A stretch of DNA of 49,538 nucleotides from CAZKMM01 sp964553915 (GTDB taxonomy: Bacteria > RBG-13-61-14 > DRUE01), in assembly GCA_964553915.1 (NCBI GenBank), contig CAZKMM010000002.1, positions 1-49,538 of the forward strand. Direction: 5' to 3'. Position numbers and translations under genes: made by a program. Position 1 is the stretch's first letter, and every line of letters begins with the position of its first letter. The notes beneath the pieces are model-generated. The model ran no database searches. It had not been told where the DNA came from and worked only from the letters and a program-made list of their open reading frames with translations. Shown in pieces: positions 23,611 to 32,076 of the stretch.

Positions 23611-24745
23611 GAATTTAAAATATATATTGTTTATTTTCACAATTCTTCTTTTAGTTTTTGGATTACCGGAATTTTTGCTCCGGATTCGGGACTGGAGTTT
23701 TTATTATAATTTTTCCGCAGACCTGTTAGGAATGCCCTTAATAGACCTCTGCCGATTCCGAAGGATTGCCAACCGCACCGTGGAATTTGACCGGGAGCTA
23801 TTCTGGAAATTCAAGCCCAACCAGATTCTGGATGTTCCCGGCGTTTACCTGAAGCCAGTAAGAATCAATAAATGGGGATTTCGGGGAAAGGATTTTGAAA
23901 TAAAAAAACCCGAAGGACGATTCCGGATTATCTGTCTGGGAGATTCCGTCACTTTTGGCTGGAGCGTGGGGGATGATGAGACCTATCCTTATCAACTGGA
24001 GAGAATCCTAAAAGAAAAATATCCCAACTGCGATATTGAAGTGATAAATCTGGGAATCACCGGTTATACCTCTTTTCAGGGGAAAATGCTTTTTAAAAAA
24101 TTTGCTCAAAAGCTCAAACCGGACCTGGTTATTTTCGGCTTTGGTCCCAATGACCGCTACCCTGCCCTGCTCTCTGACCAAAAGCATTACCAATATGGCA
24201 CCTGGGAAAAAAATCCTCTGGATTTAGCCCTCAGCCGACTTCAAATTTATAAATTGCTCAAGTCCGGAATTGTTTATTTAATAAGAAGAAGTCAGGGATT
24301 GAGCCTGAATCCAAAAACCTTTCTTCCCCGTCTCAAGCGAAAGGTATGCCCGAAGGAATATAAAGAGAACTTTGCCCAAATATATCAGGAATGCCAACCG
24401 CTCGGCTGTGAACTTATTTTACTCAATGTGGATTTTCCGAATCTTGCTCCGGACCCGGTTTATCAATCTCTTTTTGAGCTGGCTGAAAAATCCGGAGCAA
24501 ATCTGCCAGAGAACTTTAAAGAATGGAGACTCATCCAGACCAATTCCGAGCTGGCACAAGAATTTCAGGTGCCCCTGTTGGATATAAGAGCTTTATTTAA
24601 AGCTTATTCAGAAACCTCTGCGGAGTTGATGGTTGACCAGGGTCATCCCAATGCCCAGGGGCATAAATTAATTGCCTTGCATTTGATTGATATAATTGTC
24701 TCTAGCAAAAAATTTCAAAATTTTTTAAAGAAATGTCAGCCTTAA
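23597..24745 (+). CDS. Membrane-anchored SGNH-fold protein (first copy)
   Basis: The 382-residue protein has an N-terminal membrane anchor (about 10-30) and a periplasmic SGNH hydrolase/acyltransferase-like domain. Block I is CLGDSVTFGWSVGDDETYP (nucleophile Ser), block III FGPND and block V DQGHPNAQGHKLI with the Asp/His pair. It could remove or add acetyl groups on the glycan. TTG 23597 is supported by CAGGAGG nine bases upstream. It overlaps the GT4 gene by 14 bases and abuts a paralogue. Confidence 0.82.
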   Translation: MLRVKNLKYILFIFTILLLVFGLPEFLLRIRDWSFYYNFSADLLGMPLIDLCRFRRIANRTVEFDRELFWKFKPNQILDVPGVYLKPVRINKWGFRGKDFEIKKPEGRFRIICLGDSVTFGWSVGDDETYPYQLERILKEKYPNCDIEVINLGITGYTSFQGKMLFKKFAQKLKPDLVIFGFGPNDRYPALLSDQKHYQYGTWEKNPLDLALSRLQIYKLLKSGIVYLIRRSQGLSLNPKTFLPRLKRKVCPKEYKENFAQIYQECQPLGCELILLNVDFPNLAPDPVYQSLFELAEKSGANLPENFKEWRLIQTNSELAQEFQVPLLDIRALFKAYSETSAELMVDQGHPNAQGHKLIALHLIDIIVSSKKFQNFLKKCQP

Positions 24746-25819
24746 ATGAGCACTGCTAAAAAGATTATTTTTTCTGTGATTATCACCATCGGCTTTTTTT
24801 CCGCTTTGGAGCTGGGGTTAAGATTTATAAATTTTCAATACCAGAGGAATTTAAGCTATCTTCAATTTGGCTATCCCAGTTCGGTGGAACTTCATCAGGT
24901 ATTTGAGCTTGATGCGAAATTACTTTTCCGGCTCAAGCCCGGTTATGATTTTGGACAAGGATTTGAGCCTTTAAACCAGCAGGGCTTTCGGGGGAAAGAT
25001 TTTTCTCCCCAGAAACCCCCGGGAATAATTCGGATTGCCTGTCTGGGAGATTCCGTGACCTTTGGCACTCCGGAGGGGGCTTATCCTGAGCTTTTAGAGA
25101 ATATCCTCCGTCGGAAATTCGGAAGCGGGAAATTTGAGGTTTATAATTTTGGGGTGCCGGGATATACCAGCTTTCAGGGAGGCAGGCTTTTAAAAGAGGT
25201 GCTGGAAAAATATCATCCGGATATTGTCATCATTTCTTATGTCTGGAATGACCACTGGCTGGCCCGGGGATTCAGCGATTCAGAACAAAAAATTCCAGCT
25301 CAGGAGGGGAGATTGATTCAGCTTCGCAACCTCCTGGCTCATTTAAGGCTTTATCAATTTCTTAACTGGCTTAGTGCAAAAATCAACTCCAAGCTCCTTG
25401 CTCAAAGAGAAAAATTCCGGGTGCCAATCAATGAGTATGAGAAAAATCTAAAAGCAATGATTCAACTTGCCCGAAGCCATCAGGCTCAGATAATTTTTGC
25501 TACTGCTCCAGCAGGATTCGGTCTGGCACCTCTTCCCGACTATCTGGAATACTTGGGCTTTATCAAGAAGGGAGAGAATCTGGAAAAACTCCATCATTCC
25601 TATAATCAGATGGTGAGAAAAGTTGCCGGGGCGGAAAAAATTCCTCTGGTGGATTTGGATTTAATTTTTCAGTCCCGGGGGGTTAAAAACTTTTTTCCTA
25701 ACCCGAAAAAGGATATAATTCATCCAAACCTGCAGGGGATGAAGTTGATTGCCCAATCTCTGGCAGAAAAAATTACTCAGCTTAATTTAGAACAGGAGGG
25801 AAAAAATGACCAGAATTAA
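24746..25819 (+). CDS. Membrane-anchored SGNH-fold protein (second copy)
   Basis: The 357-residue paralogue of the upstream gene has an N-terminal anchor (about 7-27), RIACLGDSVTFGTPEGAYPE (block I), NFGVPGYTSFQGGRLLKEVL, SYVWNDHW (Asn-Asp of block III) and DIIHPNLQGMKLIAQSL (Asp...His of block V). All three catalytic positions appear kept, so both copies look active. Two adjacent copies suggest two acylation or deacylation steps. The ATG follows directly on the stop codon of its neighbour; its own 3' end overlaps enolase by 14 bases. Confidence 0.82.
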   Translation: MSTAKKIIFSVIITIGFFSALELGLRFINFQYQRNLSYLQFGYPSSVELHQVFELDAKLLFRLKPGYDFGQGFEPLNQQGFRGKDFSPQKPPGIIRIACLGDSVTFGTPEGAYPELLENILRRKFGSGKFEVYNFGVPGYTSFQGGRLLKEVLEKYHPDIVIISYVWNDHWLARGFSDSEQKIPAQEGRLIQLRNLLAHLRLYQFLNWLSAKINSKLLAQREKFRVPINEYEKNLKAMIQLARSHQAQIIFATAPAGFGLAPLPDYLEYLGFIKKGENLEKLHHSYNQMVRKVAGAEKIPLVDLDLIFQSRGVKNFFPNPKKDIIHPNLQGMKLIAQSLAEKITQLNLEQEGKNDQN

Positions 25820-27095
25820 ATCCATTCGGGCAAGGGAAATTTTAGATTCCCGGGGAAACCCCACAGTTGAGGTGGATGTGGAACTGGAGGTCGGGATTAT
25901 TGCCAGCGCTGCGGTTCCCAGCGGGGCGAGCACCGGAGAGTACGAAGCCTTAGAGCTTCGGGACCAGGACCCCAAGCGGTTTAAAGGCAAAGGGGTTCTA
26001 AAAGCGGTTCGCAATGTCAACAACCAGATCGCCAAAAAACTGGTGGGAATGGAAGCGGAGAGGCAGGAAGAAATTGACCGGACAATGATTGAACTGGATG
26101 GCACCGAGAATAAATCCAAGCTGGGTGCTAATGCCATTCTCGGTGTTTCTATGGCTTGTGCCCGGGCAAGTGCGATTTTTTATGACCTGCCTCTTTACTG
26201 GTATCTGGGAGGGAGGCTGGCAAGAATTCTTCCGGTGCCAATGATGAATTTTCTTAACGGCGGAAGGCACGCAGATAATCTGGTGGATTTTCAGGAGTAT
26301 ATGATTGTTCCTGGCGGTGCTGGTTCCTTTAAAGAGGCGCTTCGCTGGGGAGCAGAGGTGTTTCAGAGTTTAAAATCGGTGCTCAAATCCAAAGGCTTAT
26401 CCACCGCAGTGGGGGATGAAGGGGGATTTGCTCCGAACCTGAAAAGTAATGAGGAGCCTCTGGAATTGATTGTCCTTGCCATCCAGCAGGCAGGGTTCAA
26501 GCCGGGCAAAGATATTGCTCTGGCTTTAGACCCGGCCGCAAGCGAGTTTTATAAAAAGAATCGCTACCGTCTGGAAGCAGAAGGAAAAGCCCTTACCAGC
26601 GAGCAGATGGTGGGATATTATGAAAAGCTGGTTTCCTCTTATCCGATTATCAGCATTGAGGATGGTCTGGCAGAAGATGACTGGGAAGGATGGAAAATAA
26701 TGACCGAGCGGTTGGGAGATAAAATCCAGCTGGTGGGAGATGATTTATTTGTCACCAATATTAAACGACTAGAGCAGGGAATAAAGCAAGGGGTGGCAAA
26801 TGCAATTTTAATCAAGCTGAATCAGATTGGCACGGTCAGCGAAACTCTCTCCGCAATAGAGCTGGCAAGAAAATCAGGTTATGCCACGGTAATCAGCCAT
26901 CGGAGCGGAGAGACCGAGGATACCTTTATTGCGGACTTTTCCGTGGCAGTGGGAGCCGGGCAGATTAAAACCGGCTCGGTTTCCCGAAGCGAGCGGGTGG
27001 CAAAATATAACCAACTGCTCAGAATTGAAGAGGAGCTGGGCAAAGCCAGCAGATTTGCGGGATTCAGCCTGATGAATCTCCCTAAGAAAAAATGA
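25806..27095 (+). CDS. eno: Enolase
   Basis: Enolase interconverts 2-phosphoglycerate and phosphoenolpyruvate in the cytosol. The 429-residue length is standard. Conserved blocks are visible: ILDSRGNPTVEVDV, SGASTGEYEALELRD, GANAILGVSMACARA, MNFLNGGRHADN, VGDEGGFAPNL, SIEDGLAEDDWEGW, LVGDDLFVTN, ILIKLNQIGTVSETL and VISHRSGETEDTFIADF. Catalytic Lys and Glu and the Mg ligands are in these motifs. AGGAGGG precedes the ATG inside the SGNH gene. Its location inside an envelope-glycan operon is unusual. Confidence 0.97.
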   Translation: MTRIKSIRAREILDSRGNPTVEVDVELEVGIIASAAVPSGASTGEYEALELRDQDPKRFKGKGVLKAVRNVNNQIAKKLVGMEAERQEEIDRTMIELDGTENKSKLGANAILGVSMACARASAIFYDLPLYWYLGGRLARILPVPMMNFLNGGRHADNLVDFQEYMIVPGGAGSFKEALRWGAEVFQSLKSVLKSKGLSTAVGDEGGFAPNLKSNEEPLELIVLAIQQAGFKPGKDIALALDPAASEFYKKNRYRLEAEGKALTSEQMVGYYEKLVSSYPIISIEDGLAEDDWEGWKIMTERLGDKIQLVGDDLFVTNIKRLEQGIKQGVANAILIKLNQIGTVSETLSAIELARKSGYATVISHRSGETEDTFIADFSVAVGAGQIKTGSVSRSERVAKYNQLLRIEEELGKASRFAGFSLMNLPKKK

Positions 27096-28135
27096 GCTTT
27101 AAAACCATAGATTTTCAGAACAACAAAGTTATTATGCTTGACCAGCGCCTGCTTCCGGAAGAAGAAGTATATTTAAAACTCTCAAGCTATGAAGAAGTTG
27201 CCCAGGCAATTGAGCAGATGGCAATTCGGGGAGCTCCTGCCATCGGGATTGCCGGTGCCTTTGGGCTGGCTCTTGCCGGATTTCAATTAAAAGAAATAAA
27301 AGAGCCAGAAAAATGGTGGCAGGAGTTTGAGCAGGCAGAAAAACGGCTGGCAAAAACCCGACCCACCGCGGTTAATCTCTTCTGGGCACTGGAGCGAATC
27401 AAGAAAAAAGCCAGCTCCCTGCTCGGGCTTGACCCCGAAGCCAGAGCCCAGGAAATCCTTAAAGAAGCAAAAGCAATCCTGGAAGAAGACATCCAAATCA
27501 ACCAGAAAATGGGCGAATACGGTGCCAGCTTGATTCAGGAAGGCGATACCATTCTAACCCACTGCAATGCCGGAGCCTTAGCTACTGGCGGATATGGAAC
27601 CGCACTCGGGGTAATCCGATGCGCCTTTGAGCAGGGGAAAAAAATTCAGGTGCTGGCAGATGAAACCCGCCCCAGACTTCAGGGCGCCCGCCTGACCTGC
27701 TGGGAATTAAAAAAGCTGGGCATCCCAACCAAGCTCATCTGTGATGATATGGCAGGCTGGGCAATGAGCCGGGGGATGGTGAGCAAAATTTTTGTCGGTG
27801 CAGACCGGATCGCCCGAAATGGAGATACCGCCAATAAAATCGGAACCTATACCCTGGCGGTTTTAGCCCGGCATCATAATATCCCCTTTTATGTGGTGGC
27901 TCCGCTCAGCACCATTGACCTAACCTGTGCCCGCGGAGCTGAAATTCCCATTGAAGAACGAGCTCAGGAAGAAGTGCTCAAAATAAATCAAAAGAATATC
28001 GCTCCAGAATCAGTTCCTGCCTGGAACCCGGCTTTTGATATAACCCCGGCAAAACTGATAACCGCAATCATCACCGAAAAGGGAATAATTAAAAATCCAA
28101 CCTCCCAAAAAATTAAAAAGCTTTTTCAGGAATAA
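27092..28135 (+). CDS. mtnA: S-methyl-5-thioribose-1-phosphate isomerase
   Basis: The 347-residue enzyme of the eIF2B-like isomerase fold converts methylthioribose-1-phosphate to the ribulose form in methionine salvage. Diagnostic blocks are MAIRGAPAIGIAGAFGLAL, RPTAVNLFWAL-type (RPTAVNLFWALERI), THCNAGALATGGYGTALG with the catalytic Cys, VLADETRPRLQGARLT and GADRIARNGDTANKIGTY with the catalytic Asp. No MTA phosphorylase or other salvage gene is nearby. It overlaps enolase by four bases and leads by three bases into the epimerase. Confidence 0.95.
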   Translation: MSFKTIDFQNNKVIMLDQRLLPEEEVYLKLSSYEEVAQAIEQMAIRGAPAIGIAGAFGLALAGFQLKEIKEPEKWWQEFEQAEKRLAKTRPTAVNLFWALERIKKKASSLLGLDPEARAQEILKEAKAILEEDIQINQKMGEYGASLIQEGDTILTHCNAGALATGGYGTALGVIRCAFEQGKKIQVLADETRPRLQGARLTCWELKKLGIPTKLICDDMAGWAMSRGMVSKIFVGADRIARNGDTANKIGTYTLAVLARHHNIPFYVVAPLSTIDLTCARGAEIPIEERAQEEVLKINQKNIAPESVPAWNPAFDITPAKLITAIITEKGIIKNPTSQKIKKLFQE

Positions 28136-28138
28136 AAA

Positions 28139-29104
28139 ATGAAATATCTGATTACGGGCGTGGCTGGGTTTATTGGCTCCCACCTGGCAGAGGAGCTTCT
28201 TAAAAAGAAAAAGCAGGTGGTGGGAATTGATTGCTTTACTGACTACTACTCCCGCCTGATCAAAGAAAAAAATCTTTCTTTCCCAAGAGCTTATGAGGGT
28301 TTTGAATTTGTAGAAGCAGATGTTAACGAAATTGAGCTTTCCGGCATTCTTTCTGAGGTTAAGGGAGTATTTCATCTCTCTGCCCAGGCAGGGGTGCGGG
28401 CAAGCTGGGGAAAAGATTTTGACCACTATCTGGAAAATAACATCAAAGCCACCCAGCGGATTTTAGAAGCCCTGAAAGAATTTCCGGAAATCAAAATGGT
28501 TTTTGCCAGCTCCAGCTCGGTTTACGGAGATACCGACCAGCTTCCCACCCCGGAAACCGCCCGCTGTCAGCCTTTATCTCCTTATGGAGTTAGTAAACTC
28601 GCCTGCGAGGTTCTTTGCAATTTATATCACAAAAGCTATCAGGTGCCGGTGGTATCTCTCCGTTATTTCACGGTGTTTGGTGCACGCCAGCGTCCGGATA
28701 TGGCATTTCACAAATTCATCCGTGCGGTTTTAACTCAAAAGCCGATCACGGTTTATGGAGATGGAACCCAGAGCCGGGATTTTACCTATATCAAAGACAT
28801 TATTCAGGGCACGATTCTGGCGATGGAGCGGGGAGAGCCAGGCGCGATTTACAATCTGGGGGGAGGACACCAAACCCGGTTAATTGATGCGATTCATCTT
28901 ATTTTTGAGCTGATGGGCAAAGATACCGAGCTTAAATTCCTTCCGCCAGAAAAAGGAGATGTCCGCCATACCCTCTCTGATACCGAAAAAGTCCGAAAAG
29001 AACTGGGATACAATCCCAAAGGAAATCTGGAGCTGGGACTGAAAGAAGAAATTAAATGGGTAGAGGAACTGCTCAAAGAAAACCTCTATGAAACCGAGCG
29101 ATAA
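28139..29104 (+). CDS. NAD-dependent nucleotide-sugar epimerase (UDP-glucuronate/UDP-glucose 4-epimerase type)
   Basis: The 321-residue extended SDR protein has the NAD motif GVAGFIGSHLAEELLKK, GVFHLSAQAGVRASWGKDF, SSSSVYGDTDQLPTPET, the catalytic PYGVSKLACE (YxxxK), LRYFTVFGARQRPDMAF and VYGDGTQSRDFTYIKDI. QAGVR plus the latter motifs are typical of UDP-glucuronate 4-epimerase relatives; the exact substrate is not determined. It supplies an activated sugar to the glycosyltransferases of this operon. Confidence 0.9.
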   Translation: MKYLITGVAGFIGSHLAEELLKKKKQVVGIDCFTDYYSRLIKEKNLSFPRAYEGFEFVEADVNEIELSGILSEVKGVFHLSAQAGVRASWGKDFDHYLENNIKATQRILEALKEFPEIKMVFASSSSVYGDTDQLPTPETARCQPLSPYGVSKLACEVLCNLYHKSYQVPVVSLRYFTVFGARQRPDMAFHKFIRAVLTQKPITVYGDGTQSRDFTYIKDIIQGTILAMERGEPGAIYNLGGGHQTRLIDAIHLIFELMGKDTELKFLPPEKGDVRHTLSDTEKVRKELGYNPKGNLELGLKEEIKWVEELLKENLYETER

Positions 29105-29729
29105 AATTTCTCCTTTTGAACTTTACAGCCAGGAATACGACCTCTGGTATGAAAAAGAAGGGGTTATCTATCAGGCAGAGGTTAAAGCCCTCTCAGAGCT
29201 TCTCCCTCCGATAAAAGAAGCACTGGAAGTTGGGGTGGGAACCGCCCGTTTTGCTCAGCCCCTGAAAATTAATTATGGCATAGACCCGGCTTCTGCAATG
29301 CTCAAAATTGCCAGCTCCCGCCTTCCCTTTCTGGTAAAGGGCAGGGCAGAAAACCTCCCCTTTGCCTCGGAAAGTTTTGAGTTGGTTTTAATGACCACCA
29401 CGCTCTGCTTTTTAGAAGATGTGGAAAAAGCCCTGGAGGAAACCCAGCGAATTTTAAAGCCCAGGGGCTGGCTCCTTCTGGGGTTCATAAATCGGGAAAG
29501 CGAGCTGGGGAGGGCTTATCAGAGAAAAAAATCTCAGAGCAAATTTTATGCTCCTGCCCGATTTTTTTCTGTGCCCGAGGTAGTTTCTTTTCTGGAAAAA
29601 GCTGGCTTTGGCGAGTTTGAATTCCGCCAGACCCTTTTCTCTCCTTCCCAAAAGGACAAAGAAATCCCGGCGGTGGAAAAAGGTTTTGCAGAAGGTGGGT
29701 TCATTTCTCTGCGGGCAAAAAAGCTCTGA
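29088..29729 (+). CDS. Class I SAM-dependent methyltransferase
   Basis: The 213-residue methyltransferase has SAM motif I ALEVGVGTARFAQPL, motif II-like YGIDPASAMLKIA, AENLPFASESFELVLMTTTL (Methyltransf_11 pattern) and ILKPRGWLLLGFINRESELG. The acceptor is unknown; it may modify the glycan or a quinone-like molecule. It is the last gene of the ten-gene glycan operon, overlapping the epimerase by 17 bases. No clear intrinsic terminator follows in the 163-base gap before the Hsp20 genes. Confidence 0.88.
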   Translation: MKPSDKISPFELYSQEYDLWYEKEGVIYQAEVKALSELLPPIKEALEVGVGTARFAQPLKINYGIDPASAMLKIASSRLPFLVKGRAENLPFASESFELVLMTTTLCFLEDVEKALEETQRILKPRGWLLLGFINRESELGRAYQRKKSQSKFYAPARFFSVPEVVSFLEKAGFGEFEFRQTLFSPSQKDKEIPAVEKGFAEGGFISLRAKKL

Positions 29730-29806
29730 CTTTTGCTTTTCCCCACCCCTTACGGTTTATCCAAAAGGTGCCTCTCTGCCTGGTCTTTTTTCTTCTTCTC
29801 ATCATC

Positions 29807-29835
29807 TTGACAGGGTCAGTGGAGATGATTATCTC
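29807..29835 (+). promoter_or_regulatory. Possible promoter of the Hsp20 cluster
   Basis: Perfect TTGACA (29807-29812), 17 bases, then TATCTC (29830-29835), a poor -10. A small inverted repeat GAGAT/ATCTC spans the -10. No CIRCE element is present. An alternative or heat-shock sigma factor may read it. Confidence 0.4.
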
Positions 29836-29892
29836 AATAGTGAGCTGGCAATCAGAAATTAAGCTTAAACCTCTAGAAGGAGGTGAGAAAAA

Positions 29893-30330
29893 ATGACCGA
29901 ATTGGCTTTAAGGGAAATAGAAAGAGAAATGAACCAGCTGTGGGAGAACTGGGTCAAGCCCTGGTTTGAAGATTGGTTTGAGCTGGACTGGGAGGAAAAT
30001 GAAGAGAATTTTCCTGCGGTGGACATCTTAAAAGCCAGAGACCATTATCGGATGCTGGTTGAACTTCCTGGTTTGAGTGAAAAAGATTTTAGCCTGGAAG
30101 TGGATAACGGAGTTCTGAGCATTAAGGGAACTCGCCCGGAGCCAGACTTAAAAGATGCTCAATGGATTCGGCGGGAACGGGCGAGGGGAGAATTTCTCCG
30201 CAGGTTCCAGCTTCCCGAGGAAGTGGATAGCGAAAAAATTGAAGCCAGATTCAAAGATGGTATTTTAGAGATTCATCTTCCCATTCGCCAGAGTTCCAAG
30301 CCTAAAGAGATAAGGATAGAGGTCCATTGA
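29893..30330 (+). CDS. Hsp20 small heat-shock protein (copy 1)
   Basis: A 145-residue alpha-crystallin-domain chaperone that holds unfolding proteins. The domain runs from about 42 to 140: FPAVDILKARDHYRMLVELP, then DFSLEVDNGVLSIKG, GEFLRRFQLPEEVD and FKDGILEIHLP. The N-terminal arm is rich in Trp and acidic residues (NQLWENWVKPWFEDWFELDW). AAGGAGGTGA at 29877-29886 precedes the ATG. It is the first of three tandem Hsp20 genes with the same ribosome site. Confidence 0.93.
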   Translation: MTELALREIEREMNQLWENWVKPWFEDWFELDWEENEENFPAVDILKARDHYRMLVELPGLSEKDFSLEVDNGVLSIKGTRPEPDLKDAQWIRRERARGEFLRRFQLPEEVDSEKIEARFKDGILEIHLPIRQSSKPKEIRIEVH

Positions 30331-30370
30331 GACCCGCAAGCCAAACTACTAAGGAAAGGAGGTGAGAGCA

Positions 30371-30808
30371 ATGGCACTGGTAAGATGGGACCCATTCAAA
30401 GAGCTGGATTTACTCCAGGACCGGATCAGTCGGTTATTTGATGAGGCTTGGCTCAGCCCCTCTCGGAGAGGAGAAAGAACCTGGATTCCCCCGGTAGATA
30501 TTTATGAAACTGAAAATGAAATTGTGGTAAAAGCAGAACTGCCAAATATGGATGAAAAAGATATTGAAGTGAAAATTGAAAACAATGTTCTGACTATTAA
30601 GGGTGAAAAGAAGCTGGAGAGAGAGGAAAAGAAAGAGAACTATCATCTGATTGAGTCCAGTTATGGAAGCTTCTATCGGTCTTTCAGCCTGCCGGGAAAT
30701 GTGGATGCAGATAAAGCCAGCGCCAAATATGAAAAAGGGGTGTTGAAAATCACCCTGCCCAAGAAAGAGGAAGCCAAGCCCAAGCAAATAGAAGTAAAAG
30801 CCGGCTGA
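30371..30808 (+). CDS. Hsp20 small heat-shock protein (copy 2)
   Basis: A 145-residue classic bacterial class A-type Hsp20: MALVRWDPFKELDLLQDRIS at the N-terminus, then WIPPVDIYETENEIVVKAEL, the MDEKDIEVKIENNVLTIKGE block, YGSFYRSFSLPGNVD and the A-x-x-x-n-GVL motif in ASAKYEKGVLKITLP. ATG 30371 is fixed by AAGGAGGTGA at 30356-30365. It is the most canonical of the three copies and is followed by a strong hairpin. Confidence 0.95.
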   Translation: MALVRWDPFKELDLLQDRISRLFDEAWLSPSRRGERTWIPPVDIYETENEIVVKAELPNMDEKDIEVKIENNVLTIKGEKKLEREEKKENYHLIESSYGSFYRSFSLPGNVDADKASAKYEKGVLKITLPKKEEAKPKQIEVKAG

Positions 30809-30832
30809 CCCCCGGCTCAATAAAGGGTCAGC

Positions 30833-30866
30833 AAAGGGGGAGCAAGCCCTCCCCCTTTATTTAAGC
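30833..30866 (+). terminator. Intrinsic terminator-like hairpin between Hsp20 copies 2 and 3
   Basis: Ten-base perfect stem AAAGGGGGAG / CTCCCCCTTT with a six-base loop, followed by ATTTAAGCAAATTTT. The T-tract is modest, so partial readthrough into copy 3 is expected. Confidence 0.7.
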
Positions 30867-30891
30867 AAATTTTCTCAAGGAGGTGAGAACA

Positions 30892-31419
30892 ATGAACCTG
30901 CTCAGCCAGAAACAGCTTAAGGAGCTGGAGCGGGAAATTAAAGAAATCTTTGACGATTTCTATCTAAGTCTGGAGCAGGTTCTTCCCTATCAAGAAAAGC
31001 AGGCAAAACTTAATTCCTTGAAGCAGAGAGCGGAAAACTGGATAAAAAAATTAAAAAAAGCTCTTTCCAGAAATGGAGAGGAAATAAATTTGCTTATTCC
31101 TCCTGCTGATGTATTGGAATTGTCAGACCAGTATAAAATTCTTCTTGACCTGCCCGGGGTTGGTAAAGATGAGCTTCAGGTTCTGGTTAAAAACCAGGAG
31201 CTTTACATTAAGGCAAAAAAGACCTTTGCTAAATTGAGCTCTAAAGAAGAATTTATCGCTCAGGAATCCGGACCCGGGGAGTATTTCAGGAAATTACAGC
31301 TTCCCGACGAGATTGACCAGGAAAAAATCCAGGCACAACTTAAAAACGGGGTTCTGGAAATCATTCTTCCTAAAAAAGCTCCTTCGCAGGTCAGGACCGT
31401 GGAAGTGTTCCCGGCCTGA
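30892..31419 (+). CDS. Divergent Hsp20-like protein with helical N-terminal extension (copy 3)
   Basis: A 175-residue protein whose alpha-crystallin domain occupies about 70-170 (LLIPPADVLELSDQYKILLD, LPGVGKDELQVLVKNQELYI, GEYFRKLQLPDEID, LKNGVLEIILP). The 65-residue N-terminal part is a charged helix pair (LKELEREIKEIFDDFYLSLE) instead of the usual short arm, and the signature GVL motif is retained. AAGGAGGTGA at 30877-30886 sets ATG 30892. It may form different oligomers from copies 1 and 2. Confidence 0.85.
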   Translation: MNLLSQKQLKELEREIKEIFDDFYLSLEQVLPYQEKQAKLNSLKQRAENWIKKLKKALSRNGEEINLLIPPADVLELSDQYKILLDLPGVGKDELQVLVKNQELYIKAKKTFAKLSSKEEFIAQESGPGEYFRKLQLPDEIDQEKIQAQLKNGVLEIILPKKAPSQVRTVEVFPA

Positions 31420-31472
31420 ACCTGCTTCTCTCTTCCCTTCTTTCCAGAAAAAAATCTTAAATAATTCTTAAA

Positions 31473-31502
31473 TTGACTTAATCTTATTGATAAAGTTATA
31501 AT
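31473..31502 (+). promoter_or_regulatory. Consensus promoter of the flavin reductase operon, predicted leaderless
   Basis: TTGACT (31473-31478), 18 bases, perfect TATAAT (31497-31502), then seven bases to ATG 31510. This is the clearest example in the window: near-consensus boxes and no ribosome site. Confidence 0.75.
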
Positions 31503-31509
31503 AATTTCA

Positions 31510-32076
31510 ATGAAAAAACTTCTCCAACCAGATACCTGGTTGTTTCCTCTCCCGGTGGTTCTGGTCACCTGTCAGTCTGCGGAGCAGAAGCCTAATATTA
31601 TTACCCTAGCCTGGTGCGGGGTGGTTGCCAGCAATCCTCCAGCAGTGGGCTTGGGAATTCGTCCCAGCAGATATTCTCATTCCCTGATTGAGCAGAGCAA
31701 AGAATTTGTGGTAAATATCCCTACCCAGAAACTTCTGGATAAAGTTGACTGGTGTGGAATGGTCTCGGGAAAAAATTTTGACAAATTTAAGGAAACCAGC
31801 TTGACCCCGCTTCCTGCCAAAACCGTGGGCGCTCCTTTAATTAAAGAATGCCCGGTTAATCTTGAATGCAAGCTCATCCAGAGCCTCAGCCTGGGAACCC
31901 ATACCCTTTTTCTGGGAGAAATTACCGCCCTCTGGGTAAATGAAGAGGCTCTGGATTCTTCGGGAAAGATAATGGTAGATAAGCTTGAGCTGGTCAGCTT
32001 TGTCCCGGGAGCTGACCAATACTTTGCTCTGGGTAAAAAATTGGGAGATTATGGTCTGAGCAGAAAAAGAAAATGA
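31510..32076 (+). CDS. Flavin reductase-like (FMN-binding split-barrel) protein
   Basis: A 188-residue member of the flavin reductase-like family: FPLPVVLVTCQSAEQKPNII, LAWCGVVASNPPAVGLGIRP, FVVNIPTQKLLDKVDWCGMV, SGKNFDKFKETSLTPLPAKT and CKLIQSLSLGTHTLFLGEI. Members bind FMN or FAD and reduce it or act as small electron carriers (flavoredoxin type), consistent with an anaerobe. Its stop overlaps the ATG of the proline-rich protein gene (ATGA), so the two are translationally coupled. Confidence 0.9.
   Translation: MKKLLQPDTWLFPLPVVLVTCQSAEQKPNIITLAWCGVVASNPPAVGLGIRPSRYSHSLIEQSKEFVVNIPTQKLLDKVDWCGMVSGKNFDKFKETSLTPLPAKTVGAPLIKECPVNLECKLIQSLSLGTHTLFLGEITALWVNEEALDSSGKIMVDKLELVSFVPGADQYFALGKKLGDYGLSRKRK

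Noticed and set aside
29730..29892. CIRCE/HrcA operator upstream of the Hsp20 genes
   Set aside because: The TTAGCACTC-N9-GAGTGCTAA pattern is absent; only a short GAGAT/ATCTC repeat is present.
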